DNA from: Prevotellaceae bacterium
Lineage (GTDB): Bacteria; Bacteroidota; Bacteroidia; Bacteroidales; Bacteroidaceae
Assembly: GCA_028726625.1 (NCBI GenBank)
Contig: JAQYPT010000009.1
Coordinates: 1-61,171, forward strand
Length of the DNA stretch: 61,171 nt
Reading direction: 5' to 3'
Each line of letters begins with the position of its first letter. Position 1 is the first letter of the stretch. Below, in pieces: positions 8,299 through 18,666 of the stretch. Below the pieces are notes generated by a model, which ran no database searches, was not told the DNA's origin, and was given only the letters and a program-made list of their open reading frames with translations. The translations under genes were made by a program, and so were the position numbers.

Positions 8299-9348
8299 CT
8301 ATTCAGTGATTTTTACCAGATAAGGATAGAAAAGATCAAGGGCACTACCCGCCAAGTTTGCACTCTTGGGCGGAGTTGTTTTTTTCTTGAATGCGCCAAT
8401 AACCATTGCTTGCATTTCCTCACCATTGATGATTGCGGTCAGCGGTGCCGTAGTGCCGTCGGACTCTGAATAAGAGAAGGGAGCCAAAGAAACAGCCTTG
8501 CTGTTGCTTACGGTCCAATATTTCTCAGACTCATAATAGGTATACAAGTATAAACTTTGCATTTCACCAAGATACTGGCAAGAAGGAATTGATAATGTCG
8601 CGGTTTCTGAATCGAAATCAACATTCAATTTCTCAGTAAACAAGCCCGGGAACTCCATGTATCCCTTTGTAATTTTAACGTTGACCGCACCCTTTTGTGT
8701 CTTATTTGCATCCTTATAGAACACCAGATGATACATACCAACAATATCCTTATCAAAATCACACTGCGTGATTTTAATAGAGTCTACGATGGTTGAACCA
8801 GCTTGATACTTGATGTAGCCCTGCCGCATGTGTCCTGTGTCGTTCTTCGTGAGGTCTATGGACACCTCTCCGTCTTTCAACGAACAAGTAATCCAATCTG
8901 CCATACTGGTGAGCTTAACGTCCACATTATGTTTCAGTGCGAGACTGAATGAGCGTTTAGCATCATTGAAAGCCATGGCATTGCCTCCCTCCATGGCGAA
9001 GATGATGCCCGTTTGCTGCACGGTTACCTTTGTAAAATCGTCACCCGAATAAATCTTCAGAACCGATGATCGACCTAAGGCTCCAGCGTTTTCCTCCACC
9101 TTGACGGTCACCACATCGCCACTGACAGTTGCCGTACACCATGGGTGCTCCGACTCTACTTTCGTGATTCCATGAGGAGCCACTACCTTGACATGCCCCG
9201 TAGACGGAGCTGCCTGGAACAACACCGAGCAACTGTCTACCCGAATAGTAGATTATTTTGCATAAGGGTTGTCCACTTCGTCCCTGCTACAGGCCACGAA
9301 GCCTATAAGAAGAAAGAAGACTCCTAATATTCCATGTATTCTTTTCAT
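8299..9348 (-). pseudogene. BACON-domain lipoprotein gene with an in-frame stop
   Basis: The ATG at 9346-9348 opens a clear lipoprotein signal peptide (MKRIHGILGVFFLLIGFVAC, Cys at residue 20). Thirty-one codons later there is an in-frame TAA at 9253-9255. The same frame then continues, with no shift, for over 300 residues to 8299. The downstream part has BACON-like repeats (about residues 45-175, with VTVQQTGI and SIKITQCD strand ends). As read, the product would be a 31-residue stub unless the stop is a sequence error, is read through, or translation restarts internally. It is the last gene of the SusC/SusD operon, 12 bp after the DUF4302 gene. Confidence 0.75.
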
Positions 9349-9360
9349 ACGTTTTCTCCT

Positions 9361-10695
9361 TTACTGTTTAATCATTTTTGTTACATACGGGATTTGATGA
9401 CTCTTTCTCGTTGTCCCTACAAGATACTTGGAGCCTTTGTATTCGCCTGCACTTCCGCCTGTCGGCTTCAATGTCCACATGATGTACGAGTCGATGACAT
9501 ATTCCGTCAACCCATTGCTCACCCATTTATAGACAGGATGCGCCTCGTCACCATTCCATGATGTCTTCATGCCAGCGTCGGTGTTCCATGTCAGAGTTCC
9601 ACCACCATCCAATGCCCACGCACACATGAAAACGATGTTTCCACCTTCCTCTCCTACAGGTTGTGAGTTCCAGAATAGCGTACCAGTGGCCTTGTTGTAA
9701 ATAAGTACAACAGGGGTTTCGGGTGAATTAGCAAAGAAATTGGTCATGTAGTAGCAACCCTTTTCCTTGTCAGGCGTGAGTTTGACTGTCAGCTCTTTAG
9801 TTTCGTCGTAAACCAACTTGTAGGTACCCTCATATTCACTGAACTTGCGGAAACCTTCTGGAAGCACCCCTTTCAATGTGAAGGTCTTTCCACCCTCTCC
9901 CGCACTCGTCAGTGTGCCCTCATCATAGTCGAACGTGAGCTCCGAGAGCTCGACACCGTTCACCGTGATAGGCTGATAGAAGCGAATACCCTTGTTGGTG
10001 TAAACAAATGCTACTTCCATTTCCTCGGACGCTTTGTTCGTGGTATCTGGATTGACATAAAATTGGTTATTATTCAAATCAAACTCTACCCCGACTTTTT
10101 TACCGCCAATACTGCCACCATAGGTTCCAAAGATGAAATCAGCTTGTACGGCATTCACGCCCTTGACATATTCCTCGGCGGGCATGGTGAGGCGGCGCAG
10201 GAAGCAAGTGTTGCCCGAACGAGCGCCATGAAGTTTGATGACATCAACGCCCACGCTATCAATAAGGTACTCAATGTCACCTCCATAGGCCTGATAGCGG
10301 TCACTGGTTCCTTCGGCCAGGATGTGAAGCAATTTGTTACCTGTGTCAAAGATAATGCCGGGGCCACCCTCACTGGTCATTTTGTAATAGGATGTTTCCG
10401 AAACGGCTGGATCGCCGGTCATCTCGCTTCGTATGGTTGCCTGTAGGCTGTCAAATTTTACCGTAAAGACAAAGCCACCATTCTCCTGATCTTTGTCCCT
10501 GAGCCCTGGATAAACCTCAAACACCCATCCATGCTCCGATTTCATCAGTGCTTGTCGCGTTGAATTCAACAAATTGTTGACGCGTTTGGATGATGGCACA
10601 TCAAAATATTCGTCCTGTTCCGGATTGCAGGCCACTACCGCCAACAATGCGGGAAGCAGGAACAGCAGATATGCGAAATATTTATTTTTTTTCAT
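9361..10695 (-). CDS. DUF4302 family lipoprotein
   Basis: The 444-residue protein starts with a lipoprotein signal (LLFLLPALLAVVAC, acylated Cys near residue 23), followed by NPEQDEYFDVPSSKRVNNLLN and EHGWVFEVYP, the typical opening of DUF4302 proteins. It is probably surface-exposed and operates with the SusC/SusD pair encoded upstream in the same operon. Its biochemical role is unknown; binding of the imported substrate is a reasonable inference. There are 15 bp to the metallohydrolase gene and 12 bp to the broken BACON gene. Confidence 0.8.
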   Translation of the reverse strand: MKKNKYFAYLLFLLPALLAVVACNPEQDEYFDVPSSKRVNNLLNSTRQALMKSEHGWVFEVYPGLRDKDQENGGFVFTVKFDSLQATIRSEMTGDPAVSETSYYKMTSEGGPGIIFDTGNKLLHILAEGTSDRYQAYGGDIEYLIDSVGVDVIKLHGARSGNTCFLRRLTMPAEEYVKGVNAVQADFIFGTYGGSIGGKKVGVEFDLNNNQFYVNPDTTNKASEEMEVAFVYTNKGIRFYQPITVNGVELSELTFDYDEGTLTSAGEGGKTFTLKGVLPEGFRKFSEYEGTYKLVYDETKELTVKLTPDKEKGCYYMTNFFANSPETPVVLIYNKATGTLFWNSQPVGEEGGNIVFMCAWALDGGGTLTWNTDAGMKTSWNGDEAHPVYKWVSNGLTEYVIDSYIMWTLKPTGGSAGEYKGSKYLVGTTRKSHQIPYVTKMIKQ

Positions 10696-10710
10696 AATAG
10701 TCTCCTCTCG

Positions 10711-11619
10711 TTATTTTACTGTCAAATCCAACAAGTCGACCTTTCCGTCAACAACTTCAGCCTCACGCCTGAGTACGATCTTTCGCAACTCATCCATATC
10801 GATTCCCCATGCCTTTTGCATATAGTCTTTCACGATAGAGAGTTTCGATGCAATCAGTCCGGCTCCTTCTTCGCCAGCCTTTTCCATCAATGCGTCCCAC
10901 TGCTCAGCGGTATTGGTTACATAGATGGATACCATTTCGGCAAAATCCTCACCATGAGAATGCTGTGCATAGGAAGAGATGAAGCCATGCTCCAGGCAAT
11001 AGGTACTTCCATCGTATGGAGGGTCACTCCATTCACCTGCCACATAGCCTGTGGAGGTAATCAGCTGGTAGTCGGCTGGATAATCTTTTGTCTGGTTAAG
11101 AATATGCGTGAACTCATGGTAGACCGTCTTCAGATAATAATGATTCAGCGAAGACACACTTCCAAGGTTCTCGTCTAAATGATTCACACCTGCCAGGAAA
11201 ACCTTCTTGCCTCCCTCGGCAGTACCCAGCACAAACGTGCCGTTGTTCTTGAACTCCCAGTTCCCAACCAGATAAATTTGCTTGGGAAAGTTACTGCGAG
11301 TGAAGTTGATGCCGGCTGCCTCGTCAAAGGCTTCAAGCACAGCGTACTTGATGACGTGAGCCAGCTTCACCGACTGCTCATAGTTGGCAGGAATCAGATA
11401 GTAGTCATGGTCTGACTCAATATCTTGAAAGCGATATTTCAAATCAATGTTGTAGGTATTGATAAAATTAGCCTTCAACCAATAGTCAAACTCCGTGTAG
11501 TCAACGTCGTCGACGGTGATGATGCTTTCGTCGCTTAGTTCATCTTCGGAACACGACGTAAAAGCGGTCACACTTAGCAACAACGCCAGACTGTATATTG
11601 ATAATTTCTTCACATTCAT
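10711..11619 (-). CDS. Substrate import-associated zinc metallohydrolase lipoprotein
   Basis: The 302-residue protein has a lipoprotein signal (SLALLLSVTAFTSC) and the zinc motif HEFTHILNQ at about residue 169, with a downstream DYQLITSTGYVAGEWSDPPY block. This is the HExxH lipoprotein family that accompanies SusC/SusD pairs in Bacteroidetes. It likely processes or binds a substrate at the cell surface; a peptide substrate would suit the motif, but that is inference. It follows the SusD gene by 17 bp. Confidence 0.85.
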   Translation of the reverse strand: MNVKKLSIYSLALLLSVTAFTSCSEDELSDESIITVDDVDYTEFDYWLKANFINTYNIDLKYRFQDIESDHDYYLIPANYEQSVKLAHVIKYAVLEAFDEAAGINFTRSNFPKQIYLVGNWEFKNNGTFVLGTAEGGKKVFLAGVNHLDENLGSVSSLNHYYLKTVYHEFTHILNQTKDYPADYQLITSTGYVAGEWSDPPYDGSTYCLEHGFISSYAQHSHGEDFAEMVSIYVTNTAEQWDALMEKAGEEGAGLIASKLSIVKDYMQKAWGIDMDELRKIVLRREAEVVDGKVDLLDLTVK

Positions 11620-11636
11620 AATGATACTCTTGAAAA

Positions 11637-13241
11637 TTATTTATTAGTTGTTTTTCTCGGATTAGGCTTTACACCTGCATCAATTACCTTGGATGGCAAC
11701 TGGAGTGCCCGCCTGTCATCGTCCTTAGAAAGGAAATCTGTCTTCTCCTCGGGCTCACCTGCCATAGATATTTTGCGGCGCGGATATTCTATACCGTAAC
11801 GCTTGATGTCGAACCAACGGATGCCTTGATGAATGGTTTCCAATCGGCGGAAGCCAAGCACACACTGCAACATAGCTTCCTGCGTGCTGCCTTCTTTATC
11901 GATTGTGAAAGCAGGGTGCAAATGCTTCTTGATGGTCGAGGCCAATGGACTTTCCTTGTCATCATAACTGTACTTCGCCTTATTATAGAATTCCTCAATC
12001 TCTTTGGGCGTGAGCACCATCTTCGACTTAGTGGCATTCTGCATCCACAGGGTCAAATCGGCTGCCGCCTGGTCAAACTTTTTGGTCATAATGTAGGCCT
12101 CAGCACGATTCAACAGACACTCGTCTGTGGTGAGCAAAGTAAATATAGACTTGTTGTAACCTATACCTGCCACAGGGTCAGTGTACTCAAACAAAGCAGG
12201 TACACGCCAGTAGACCACGAAACTATAGCCTGTTCCCGGATAGGTGTGAGGAGCGTCGTAGAGCCTCGTGCTGCCACCCCAGATGTTTTGGGCTCCGCCA
12301 AGTTCATTGGTAGAGATATAGGTGCCATGCGCGTACTTCTTCCAAGTTTTGTATGGTCCGTACGCTAACCCGCCTTTTGAAAATCCCGTAGCCAACAAAA
12401 GATTGCAATTCAGTTCTGATGATACATAATGTTGTGAACGTACATCAAATTTAGAGGGCAGCTTAGCCGCATTTGCCCAGTCTCTGAGCAACGATGCTGG
12501 ATTACCTCCCAAGCACTTGTTGGCATACTCAATGGCCTTGTCCCATTTTTCATAATATAGATAGAAACGTGCAGCAAACGCATAAGCGGCACCCACATTA
12601 AAATGATACTTAGGCACACTGAGATGACTGTCGCCAACCAGCGGAAGGGCTTTCTGGATGTCCGCATCTATCGACTTGTACACATCGGCAACCGTTCCCC
12701 TTTCAGGAACCTGGCCAATCAGCGATCCCGTTTCATACATCAGTGGGATACCCAAATCCTTGTCGGATGTGGCTGCGTTGTAGTTTTTGCAGAAGATGTT
12801 CACCAGCATGAAATGTCCGTATGCTCGAACCATCAATGCCTCGCCCATGCTCTCACGCAACAAAGTGGTAGTTGGACCTCCCAGCTTGTCAATAGCATCG
12901 AGTGCGTTGTTGGCCGTGGTAATAGCATTGTAGGCATTCTCCCAGTAGTTCTCGGGCGACTCATTGTTGTTCTCCGTGGGATCTTTCCAAGCATAGAACT
13001 CATCAACGAACCGGTCTGTATAGGTATTGGGATACTCGTCGACATTGTCAGACATCAGTTCCGTAAAGATCTGATAGGTGTGGGTAGGATAGGCCGAAAC
13101 GAGCAGGTCCTTTACCTTCACCTCATCGTCCACAATAGTACGGTTATCGGGCATCACGTCCAAGAAATTATCGCATCCTGTGAGTGCTGCAACACCCAAA
13201 GCCAGGATAAACGTATGGTATATAGATCTCATTGTTCTCAT
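11637..13241 (-). CDS. SusD/RagB family outer-membrane lipoprotein
   Basis: This 534-residue surface lipoprotein captures substrate as the lid of a SusC channel. The signal peptide ends at LTGCDNFLDVMPDNRT, the classic start of SusD proteins. Alpha-helical TPR-like segments follow (AYNAITTANNALDAID, ALMVRAYGHFMLVNIF, YAFAARFYLYYEKWDKAIEYANKCLG). The C-terminal half has LLNRAEAYI and RRLETIHQGIRWFDIKRYG. It lies 14 bp downstream of the SusC gene. The substrate cannot be read from sequence; no glycoside hydrolase is nearby, so a peptide or other non-glycan ligand is plausible. Confidence 0.93.
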   Translation of the reverse strand: MRTMRSIYHTFILALGVAALTGCDNFLDVMPDNRTIVDDEVKVKDLLVSAYPTHTYQIFTELMSDNVDEYPNTYTDRFVDEFYAWKDPTENNNESPENYWENAYNAITTANNALDAIDKLGGPTTTLLRESMGEALMVRAYGHFMLVNIFCKNYNAATSDKDLGIPLMYETGSLIGQVPERGTVADVYKSIDADIQKALPLVGDSHLSVPKYHFNVGAAYAFAARFYLYYEKWDKAIEYANKCLGGNPASLLRDWANAAKLPSKFDVRSQHYVSSELNCNLLLATGFSKGGLAYGPYKTWKKYAHGTYISTNELGGAQNIWGGSTRLYDAPHTYPGTGYSFVVYWRVPALFEYTDPVAGIGYNKSIFTLLTTDECLLNRAEAYIMTKKFDQAAADLTLWMQNATKSKMVLTPKEIEEFYNKAKYSYDDKESPLASTIKKHLHPAFTIDKEGSTQEAMLQCVLGFRRLETIHQGIRWFDIKRYGIEYPRRKISMAGEPEEKTDFLSKDDDRRALQLPSKVIDAGVKPNPRKTTNK

Positions 13242-13255
13242 ATCGATAAATGTTT

Positions 13256-16200
13256 TTAAATTCCTAATCGCAAAGTAAGTGTAAACTGTTTCGGAACGGG
13301 AACGGCAACACCACCCGTATTGAAGAACTCGGGATCTTGTCCGTTGAGTTTCTTGTCAGCATAAATCAAGAAGAGGTTCGTAGCCTGCAACTTCAGGGAA
13401 AGGTTGTTCAAACCGATAGCACCGTACAGGGACTTAGGGAAATCATATCCCAAAGATATCTCTTTCATACGGATGAAGTCGCCCTTGGCGATACGCGCCG
13501 TAGAGAAATTATAGGAGTTGTAGGCAATACGCAGGTCGGTGTCGTTCCAGTTCTGCCGCTGTGTGGCAATCGCTGGGATGTCTGTTATTTTCTCCTCTCC
13601 TGCCGTCATCCACCGGTTCTTGAACTCTTTTGGGGTTGAAGTCAGGTCATTATAATATGCCTTGAACACAGGATCCAACCTTACCACGTTTCCAAAAGAA
13701 TAGGTAATGAATACATTCATGCTCAGTCCCTTATATCGGAATATATTTCCCAATGAGCCAGTGGTGGTGGGATCTGTAGGTCCTTCGTATTTCAAGAAGT
13801 CAAGCTGCTCTTTCTTACTGTCTTGGAAATAGATGCCCGACACGGTGGTTGTACCATCCCAATTTGTGAACGTGGGAAGTCCCTCGCCATTCAATCCTGC
13901 AAACGGAACGGAGAACAGAGCCCTGACGGGATAGCCCTCGCGTGCGAAACCGCCTCCACTCACCAGGTCGATGACACGTGTAGAGGTTTCCAAATCAGTC
14001 ACCTCATTGTGTACGTACGAGTAGATGAGACTGGTTGCCCACGAGAAGTCTTTCGTCTTGATGTTCGTGGTGCTCAAGCTTATCTCCAGACCATTTGATT
14101 CCATCGAGGCGATATTTCCATATTTACGTACAAAGCCATCGGTACCTGCCGTAGTGGCAAGCCCAATCAAACCGTAATTGTCACGCGAATACACGTCGAC
14201 TGCAAAATTGATTCGGTTTGACAAGAAGCCTGCCTCCAAGCCAAAGTTCCATTCCTTCTTCTTCTCATAGGTAAGATTGGGGTTGGCCGCATCGTCTATA
14301 TACAGTCCCGACTCGCTGTCCTTGGTGATGTATCTCCACGGTGTGAAACTGCCGATGACGGCCTGTGCATTGGTTACCGAGGGGCGGTCTGCCGTCAGTG
14401 AATAAGATGCTTTCAAAGTGAGGTGGCTTAATGCCGGCCTAAGTTTCTCAAACCAAGGTTCTTCGTGTGCGTTCCAAGCCCCAGAGATGTTCCACGTTGG
14501 GAGCCATCGTGCCTGTCTCGACATACCCAGTCCGTTGGTACCTTCGTATCGATAGGTTCCATTCAGCGTATAGCGTCCTTTCCATGAATAGGTGGCGTTT
14601 GCAAAGAAAGCGGCACTGCGCACATGCGTGTTACGCAGCGAATAGTAGTCGGCGCCTTCTTCCTTGCTCTTCTTGAATACCTGATAGGCATAGTTTGGGA
14701 TTTCACCCATTTGGTACTGCATGCCCCATCCTCGGAACCATGTCTTGTGGCGGTCATAGCTATTGGTTTCCAATCCCCCATACAGGTTCACGATGTGATC
14801 CTCGGCAAAGACATTGTTGTAGGCCGCGGTGGCACGGAAGTCGAATCCAAACATACGGTTGTCGGTGCGTTCCATGATACCGCCATAAGGCATCACCGTC
14901 ACGGGCAACGCCGTGAGGTTCTCGGGATCTCTGTACAAGAACGGATTCTTGTCACGGATGGTCGCCGTACCCATGGCCCGGTAAGCCATGGCCTGGTTCG
15001 AGGCATCAAGTATGTTGTGCTCGTTTGAGGTCGCATCGTACTTCACCGCTCCCAGCACTGTGAGTTCAACGGGGGTGATGGGCTTGTAGGTCAAACGGCC
15101 TTGAACACGGAAGTTGATGACATTTAGGTCAAGATAATTGTTCTCCAGCTCGTGCATGATGTTGAACGGCGCGTAGTTGCGGGTATAGAATGTATTTGCA
15201 TCCAATGCGCGCGAAGTGTTCAGTGCGTACGAGTAGGGGTTGATATCGAAGTCGCGCTTCACCTCACCCATCACGGCATCCACCGATGAACTCAGGGTTC
15301 CCGGTGCGCGCTGCTTACGATAGGAGGCATTGGCTATCAAATTGAAGTTCACCTTTCTCATGAGGTCGAACGAAGAATTAACATTGGCCGTGTAGCGTTG
15401 CACCTTGCTCTGCTCTGTCCAGCCCGGGTCAAACATGGCACTCACCGAGGCGTACGTCTGCGATTTGTCCGTTCCCGAAGAAATGCTGACCGAATGGTTG
15501 TGCATGATATTGGTAGAGAACAGCTTGGCAAACCAGTCGGTGTTGCGATACTCTGCCTCTCGAAGATATTCGGCAATGGCCTTCGGAGTGTTCTCCAAAG
15601 CAAACTGCCCTGTCCGCACGTCATATTGGCTCAGCATCTGGTACATTTTTCCATAGACACCCGAGTCGGAGGCGTTGGAAGTTCCTGCATAAGGAAGATA
15701 TCCCTTGAGGAACAACTCCTGGTACACGGCCATCTGGTCCTGCGAGTTCATGATGTTGAACTCGGCATACGAGGGTACCAGTCTCATGGTGTACTCGCCA
15801 CTATAATTAATGTGTGCCTGCCCTGCTTTTCCTTTCTTGGTGGTAACGACAATCACGCCAGCCATGGCGCGTGCACCATAAATAGAGGTGGCCGAACCGT
15901 CTTTCAAGATTTGGAAACTCTCAATGTCATCGGCGTTCAGTCCAGCGATGGCCGAAGAGATCAGCGTATTGGCATCACCCGAGGAGAGCTGGTCAGCACT
16001 GACATTCTCTACATCCTCCATGATGACACCATCCACCACCCACAGTGGTTTGCTGCTACCATATATAGAGGTGGCACCACGTACACGAATCTTGGGCGCG
16101 GTACCAAAGGTTCCCGTCACGTTTTGTACGGAGACACCTGCCGCGCGACCCTCTAACGATCGGCTGATATCGGCCATGCCGTCTATCTTCGCATCCTCGG

Positions 16201-16582
16201 CATTCAGTTTGGTGGAGGCACCGGTAAAAAGGCGTTTGTCAATCTTCTGCATACCAGTCACCACTACTTCCTCTACTTTCTGCGCATCCGACTGCAACAC
16301 AATCTTCATGTTTTGCGTACCGCGCAGGGTTTGTGTTTTCATTCCTATGTACGTCACCGTAATCATTGGATTTTTCTTGGTAGCGGTAAGCGAGAACTTA
16401 CCTTCTACGTTTGTTACCACGCCCGTCTTTGTTCCGACAATCATAACAGATGCTCCAATCACTGGTTGGCCATCATCCGCAGAGGTGACCGTACCATTAA
16501 TCAGCGTCTGAGCATTTGCCACTCCTATACAGAGAAACAAATCCACAAGCAAAATCGTTAATTTTTGTTTCATATTTTTCAA
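13256..16582 (-). CDS. SusC/RagA family TonB-linked outer-membrane protein
   Basis: This 1108-residue TonB-dependent channel has a signal peptide, a CarboxypepD_reg-like domain (about residues 27-100, LINGTVTSADDGQPVIGASVMIVGT), the VEEVVVTGMQ segment, a plug domain with IRVRGATSIYGSSKPLWVVDGVIMED and DIESFQILKDGSATSIYGARAMAGVIVVTTKKG, and a large beta-barrel ending LTLRLGI. It energises uptake with its SusD partner. It is the first gene of a five-gene operon and has its own promoter. No sigma/anti-sigma or hybrid two-component regulator is adjacent, so its control is not visible here. Confidence 0.95.
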   Translation of the reverse strand: MKNMKQKLTILLVDLFLCIGVANAQTLINGTVTSADDGQPVIGASVMIVGTKTGVVTNVEGKFSLTATKKNPMITVTYIGMKTQTLRGTQNMKIVLQSDAQKVEEVVVTGMQKIDKRLFTGASTKLNAEDAKIDGMADISRSLEGRAAGVSVQNVTGTFGTAPKIRVRGATSIYGSSKPLWVVDGVIMEDVENVSADQLSSGDANTLISSAIAGLNADDIESFQILKDGSATSIYGARAMAGVIVVTTKKGKAGQAHINYSGEYTMRLVPSYAEFNIMNSQDQMAVYQELFLKGYLPYAGTSNASDSGVYGKMYQMLSQYDVRTGQFALENTPKAIAEYLREAEYRNTDWFAKLFSTNIMHNHSVSISSGTDKSQTYASVSAMFDPGWTEQSKVQRYTANVNSSFDLMRKVNFNLIANASYRKQRAPGTLSSSVDAVMGEVKRDFDINPYSYALNTSRALDANTFYTRNYAPFNIMHELENNYLDLNVINFRVQGRLTYKPITPVELTVLGAVKYDATSNEHNILDASNQAMAYRAMGTATIRDKNPFLYRDPENLTALPVTVMPYGGIMERTDNRMFGFDFRATAAYNNVFAEDHIVNLYGGLETNSYDRHKTWFRGWGMQYQMGEIPNYAYQVFKKSKEEGADYYSLRNTHVRSAAFFANATYSWKGRYTLNGTYRYEGTNGLGMSRQARWLPTWNISGAWNAHEEPWFEKLRPALSHLTLKASYSLTADRPSVTNAQAVIGSFTPWRYITKDSESGLYIDDAANPNLTYEKKKEWNFGLEAGFLSNRINFAVDVYSRDNYGLIGLATTAGTDGFVRKYGNIASMESNGLEISLSTTNIKTKDFSWATSLIYSYVHNEVTDLETSTRVIDLVSGGGFAREGYPVRALFSVPFAGLNGEGLPTFTNWDGTTTVSGIYFQDSKKEQLDFLKYEGPTDPTTTGSLGNIFRYKGLSMNVFITYSFGNVVRLDPVFKAYYNDLTSTPKEFKNRWMTAGEEKITDIPAIATQRQNWNDTDLRIAYNSYNFSTARIAKGDFIRMKEISLGYDFPKSLYGAIGLNNLSLKLQATNLFLIYADKKLNGQDPEFFNTGGVAVPVPKQFTLTLRLGI

Positions 16583-16710
16583 GTTAAGTTTACTCCCATT
16601 TTAATCATTATTGAATATTTTATTCTATCCCATGCTGAGAAATTATAAATTAAAAGTAAAAACATCATAAATAATAACAAACGAAATTTCAATCTGCTAA
16701 ATATATTTGG

Positions 16711-16742
16711 CAAATATAAGTAAAAAAACCTGTAATCGCAAG
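16711..16742 (-). promoter_or_regulatory. Promoter of the SusC/SusD operon
   Basis: On the minus strand a TTG (16739-16741) is followed after 20 bp by TATATTTG (16711-16718), a perfect TAnnTTTG -7 element. The 5' untranslated region would be about 125 nt and strongly AT-rich. Confidence 0.6.
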
Positions 16743-17592
16743 TTGTATTAAAAGCATAACACTGTTTTTAACTTTCTTTTACAATTTAGGCTTCTTTAGC
16801 CATTATTTATCGGTAAAAATCAATTGCTATTGTTTGCATCAATCGAGATGTAAGCGCAACAGCGCACAAATTGTTTCCTAAGATGTAAAATATCTTTCTT
16901 TTTGTTGAACAAGGGAAATCATTTTCAACAAAAGAAATAGCTTTGTTACTTTAAAAAACAAAACTGTACATCAAGTGCTTGAAAAACATCACAACCCAAA
17001 CAACTGATGATCCACAAAACGACTCGACCCAGCTGATTAGTAATTTTCTAAAACGTGATTTTGTCAAGAAAACCAACCGTTTTTTAACACTTCAAGCATG
17101 CTCCTTCCAGAAGAAGGAAAGGGAGATTCAGACGTAGTGACGAGAGTTTTGACGGTTTGTTCATGCCCTTTTACGGCCAATCTCCATGCTTTTTCCACGC
17201 TCAAACGCACTTTTGGTCGAAAATAGCCATGCCATTGAGTGATTAAAGCAAAGGGTTTGAGGAGCAAAAGCTATGCTATTGGAAGGTAAAAGCATAGCTA
17301 TTGAAAGTAAGAAGCCTTGACAAAATGCGACAACCCTCTGAACAAAAACGCCTTACAAACATGCGAAATCCCTGCCGTATTTGCGAGCAAAGGGGCATGA
17401 GGCTGCGAATTCGCGAGTTATGGACAGGGCTTTGTTAAGAAAATTTCGCATTGCTCGCAGGGTCACGGCTTGCACAAAACAACCTTTTCATTGTCATAAT
17501 GAGAACAATATTTGTACAACTCGCTTTTTTTGTTTTCCTTTGTATCTGACAATCGGCGCGCATGGTGCCACACCATCAGGGGCCGACGTAGC
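16743..17592. other. Intergenic region with repeat array B
   Basis: No credible gene is seen between the SusC promoter and the ThiD-AraC start. At 17258-17305 there are AAAAGCTATGCTATTGG and AAAAGCATAGCTATTG, relatives of array A. A block near 17350-17385 (CCTTACAAACATGCGAAAT, then CCGTATTTGCGAGC) resembles 57133-57172. The last 130 bp before 17593 may hold the B6-operon promoter and operator, but I could not fix convincing boxes. Confidence 0.5.
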
Positions 17593-18666
17593 ATGAAACA
17601 GCGCAACACAATATTGACAATCACCGGTTCTGACGGTTCTGGGGGAGCCGGAATCCAGGCCGACATCAAGGTCATCACGTCCTTGGGCGGATATGCCGTG
17701 TCGGCCATCACGTCAATCACCATGCAGAACACGCTTGGCATTCAGCGCTTTTACGACATCCCGGGCGATGTAGTGGCCGAGCAGGTGGAAGCGCTTGTCG
17801 ACGACATCAAGCCCTCGGTGGTGAAAGTTGGCATGGTTCGCAACGTGAAGACGCTGGATAACATAGTGAGCATTTTGGCGAAACGCCGTCCGCCGCAACT
17901 CATCTACGACCCGGTGGTAACGTCGAGCCAAGGCGACCTGCTGATGCCGTCAGAGATGATTGACAGCGTCAAGACCAAGCTGCTGCCGCTTTGCTCGCTG
18001 GTTATCCTGAAGCAAAACGACGCAGCATACCTACTGAACAGTCAGCTCAAGACCCACGAAGACGTCGTCAACGGCATGAGAAAGCTGTTGGACATGGGGT
18101 GCCGGGCCGTGCTGTTGCACAGCGGCGATGACCACGATTTCATCGCATGGCAGCAAGATGGCGACATACATGTGGAGCCATCGCCCACCCTTTGGCAAAC
18201 CAACGCACACGGATTGGGCAGCAACCTGACCTCGGCCATCGCCTATTTTCTGGGCGAAACGGATGATTTCAGAGAGGCCATCAGTAGAGGCAACGCTTAC
18301 ATTCATCAGCAGATGAGCGAGATGGGCGAACTGAAGGGACGGGGAAGCGAGCTGCTCAACGCCTTCATGAAAGCCGTATCAACGCATTATGCCACCAACA
18401 ACGACGTGCGGTTCTATGCCGACATGCTGAACGTGAGTCCCCGTTACCTGGGACAGGTGACCAAACGCATCGTGCAGAAAACGCCGAAGACCCTCATCGA
18501 CGAACACGTTTTTCACGAAAGCAAGTTCCTATTGGACACCACCAGCAACACCGTTCAAGAGATAGCGTATGCACTGGGATTCAACTCACAGTCGCATTTC
18601 ACGAAGTTTTTCAAGAAGATGGGAAACTCAACACCAAGTATTTACCGACAAAAACAAATAAAATGA
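17593..18666 (+). CDS. ThiD/PdxK-like kinase domain fused to AraC-type DNA-binding domain
   Basis: The protein has 357 residues starting [26 protein letters not shown]. Residues 1-255 match the HMP/pyridoxine kinase (ThiD) fold: GSDGSGGAG, the substrate-contact QNT near residue 46, and YDPVV near 105. The anion-hole motif, normally GTGC (ThiD) or GTGD (PdxY), reads GLGS, placing Ser210 where the catalytic Cys or Asp should be; a TPN-x-x-E type segment is also altered (LKQNDAA). Residues 265-357 form an AraC/XylS double HTH with the typical end [32 protein letters not shown]. It overlaps pdxS by ATGA, so it probably regulates or serves B6 synthesis. A kinase-derived ligand sensor is my preferred reading; residual kinase activity is the alternative. 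An in-frame extension to 17512 is unlike the family. Confidence 0.85.
   Translation: MKQRNTILTITGSDGSGGAGIQADIKVITSLGGYAVSAITSITMQNTLGIQRFYDIPGDVVAEQVEALVDDIKPSVVKVGMVRNVKTLDNIVSILAKRRPPQLIYDPVVTSSQGDLLMPSEMIDSVKTKLLPLCSLVILKQNDAAYLLNSQLKTHEDVVNGMRKLLDMGCRAVLLHSGDDHDFIAWQQDGDIHVEPSPTLWQTNAHGLGSNLTSAIAYFLGETDDFREAISRGNAYIHQQMSEMGELKGRGSELLNAFMKAVSTHYATNNDVRFYADMLNVSPRYLGQVTKRIVQKTPKTLIDEHVFHESKFLLDTTSNTVQEIAYALGFNSQSHFTKFFKKMGNSTPSIYRQKQIK

Noticed and set aside
17064..17267. Minus-strand frame of 67 residues
   Set aside because: Lies in repeat-rich intergenic DNA and lacks any motif.
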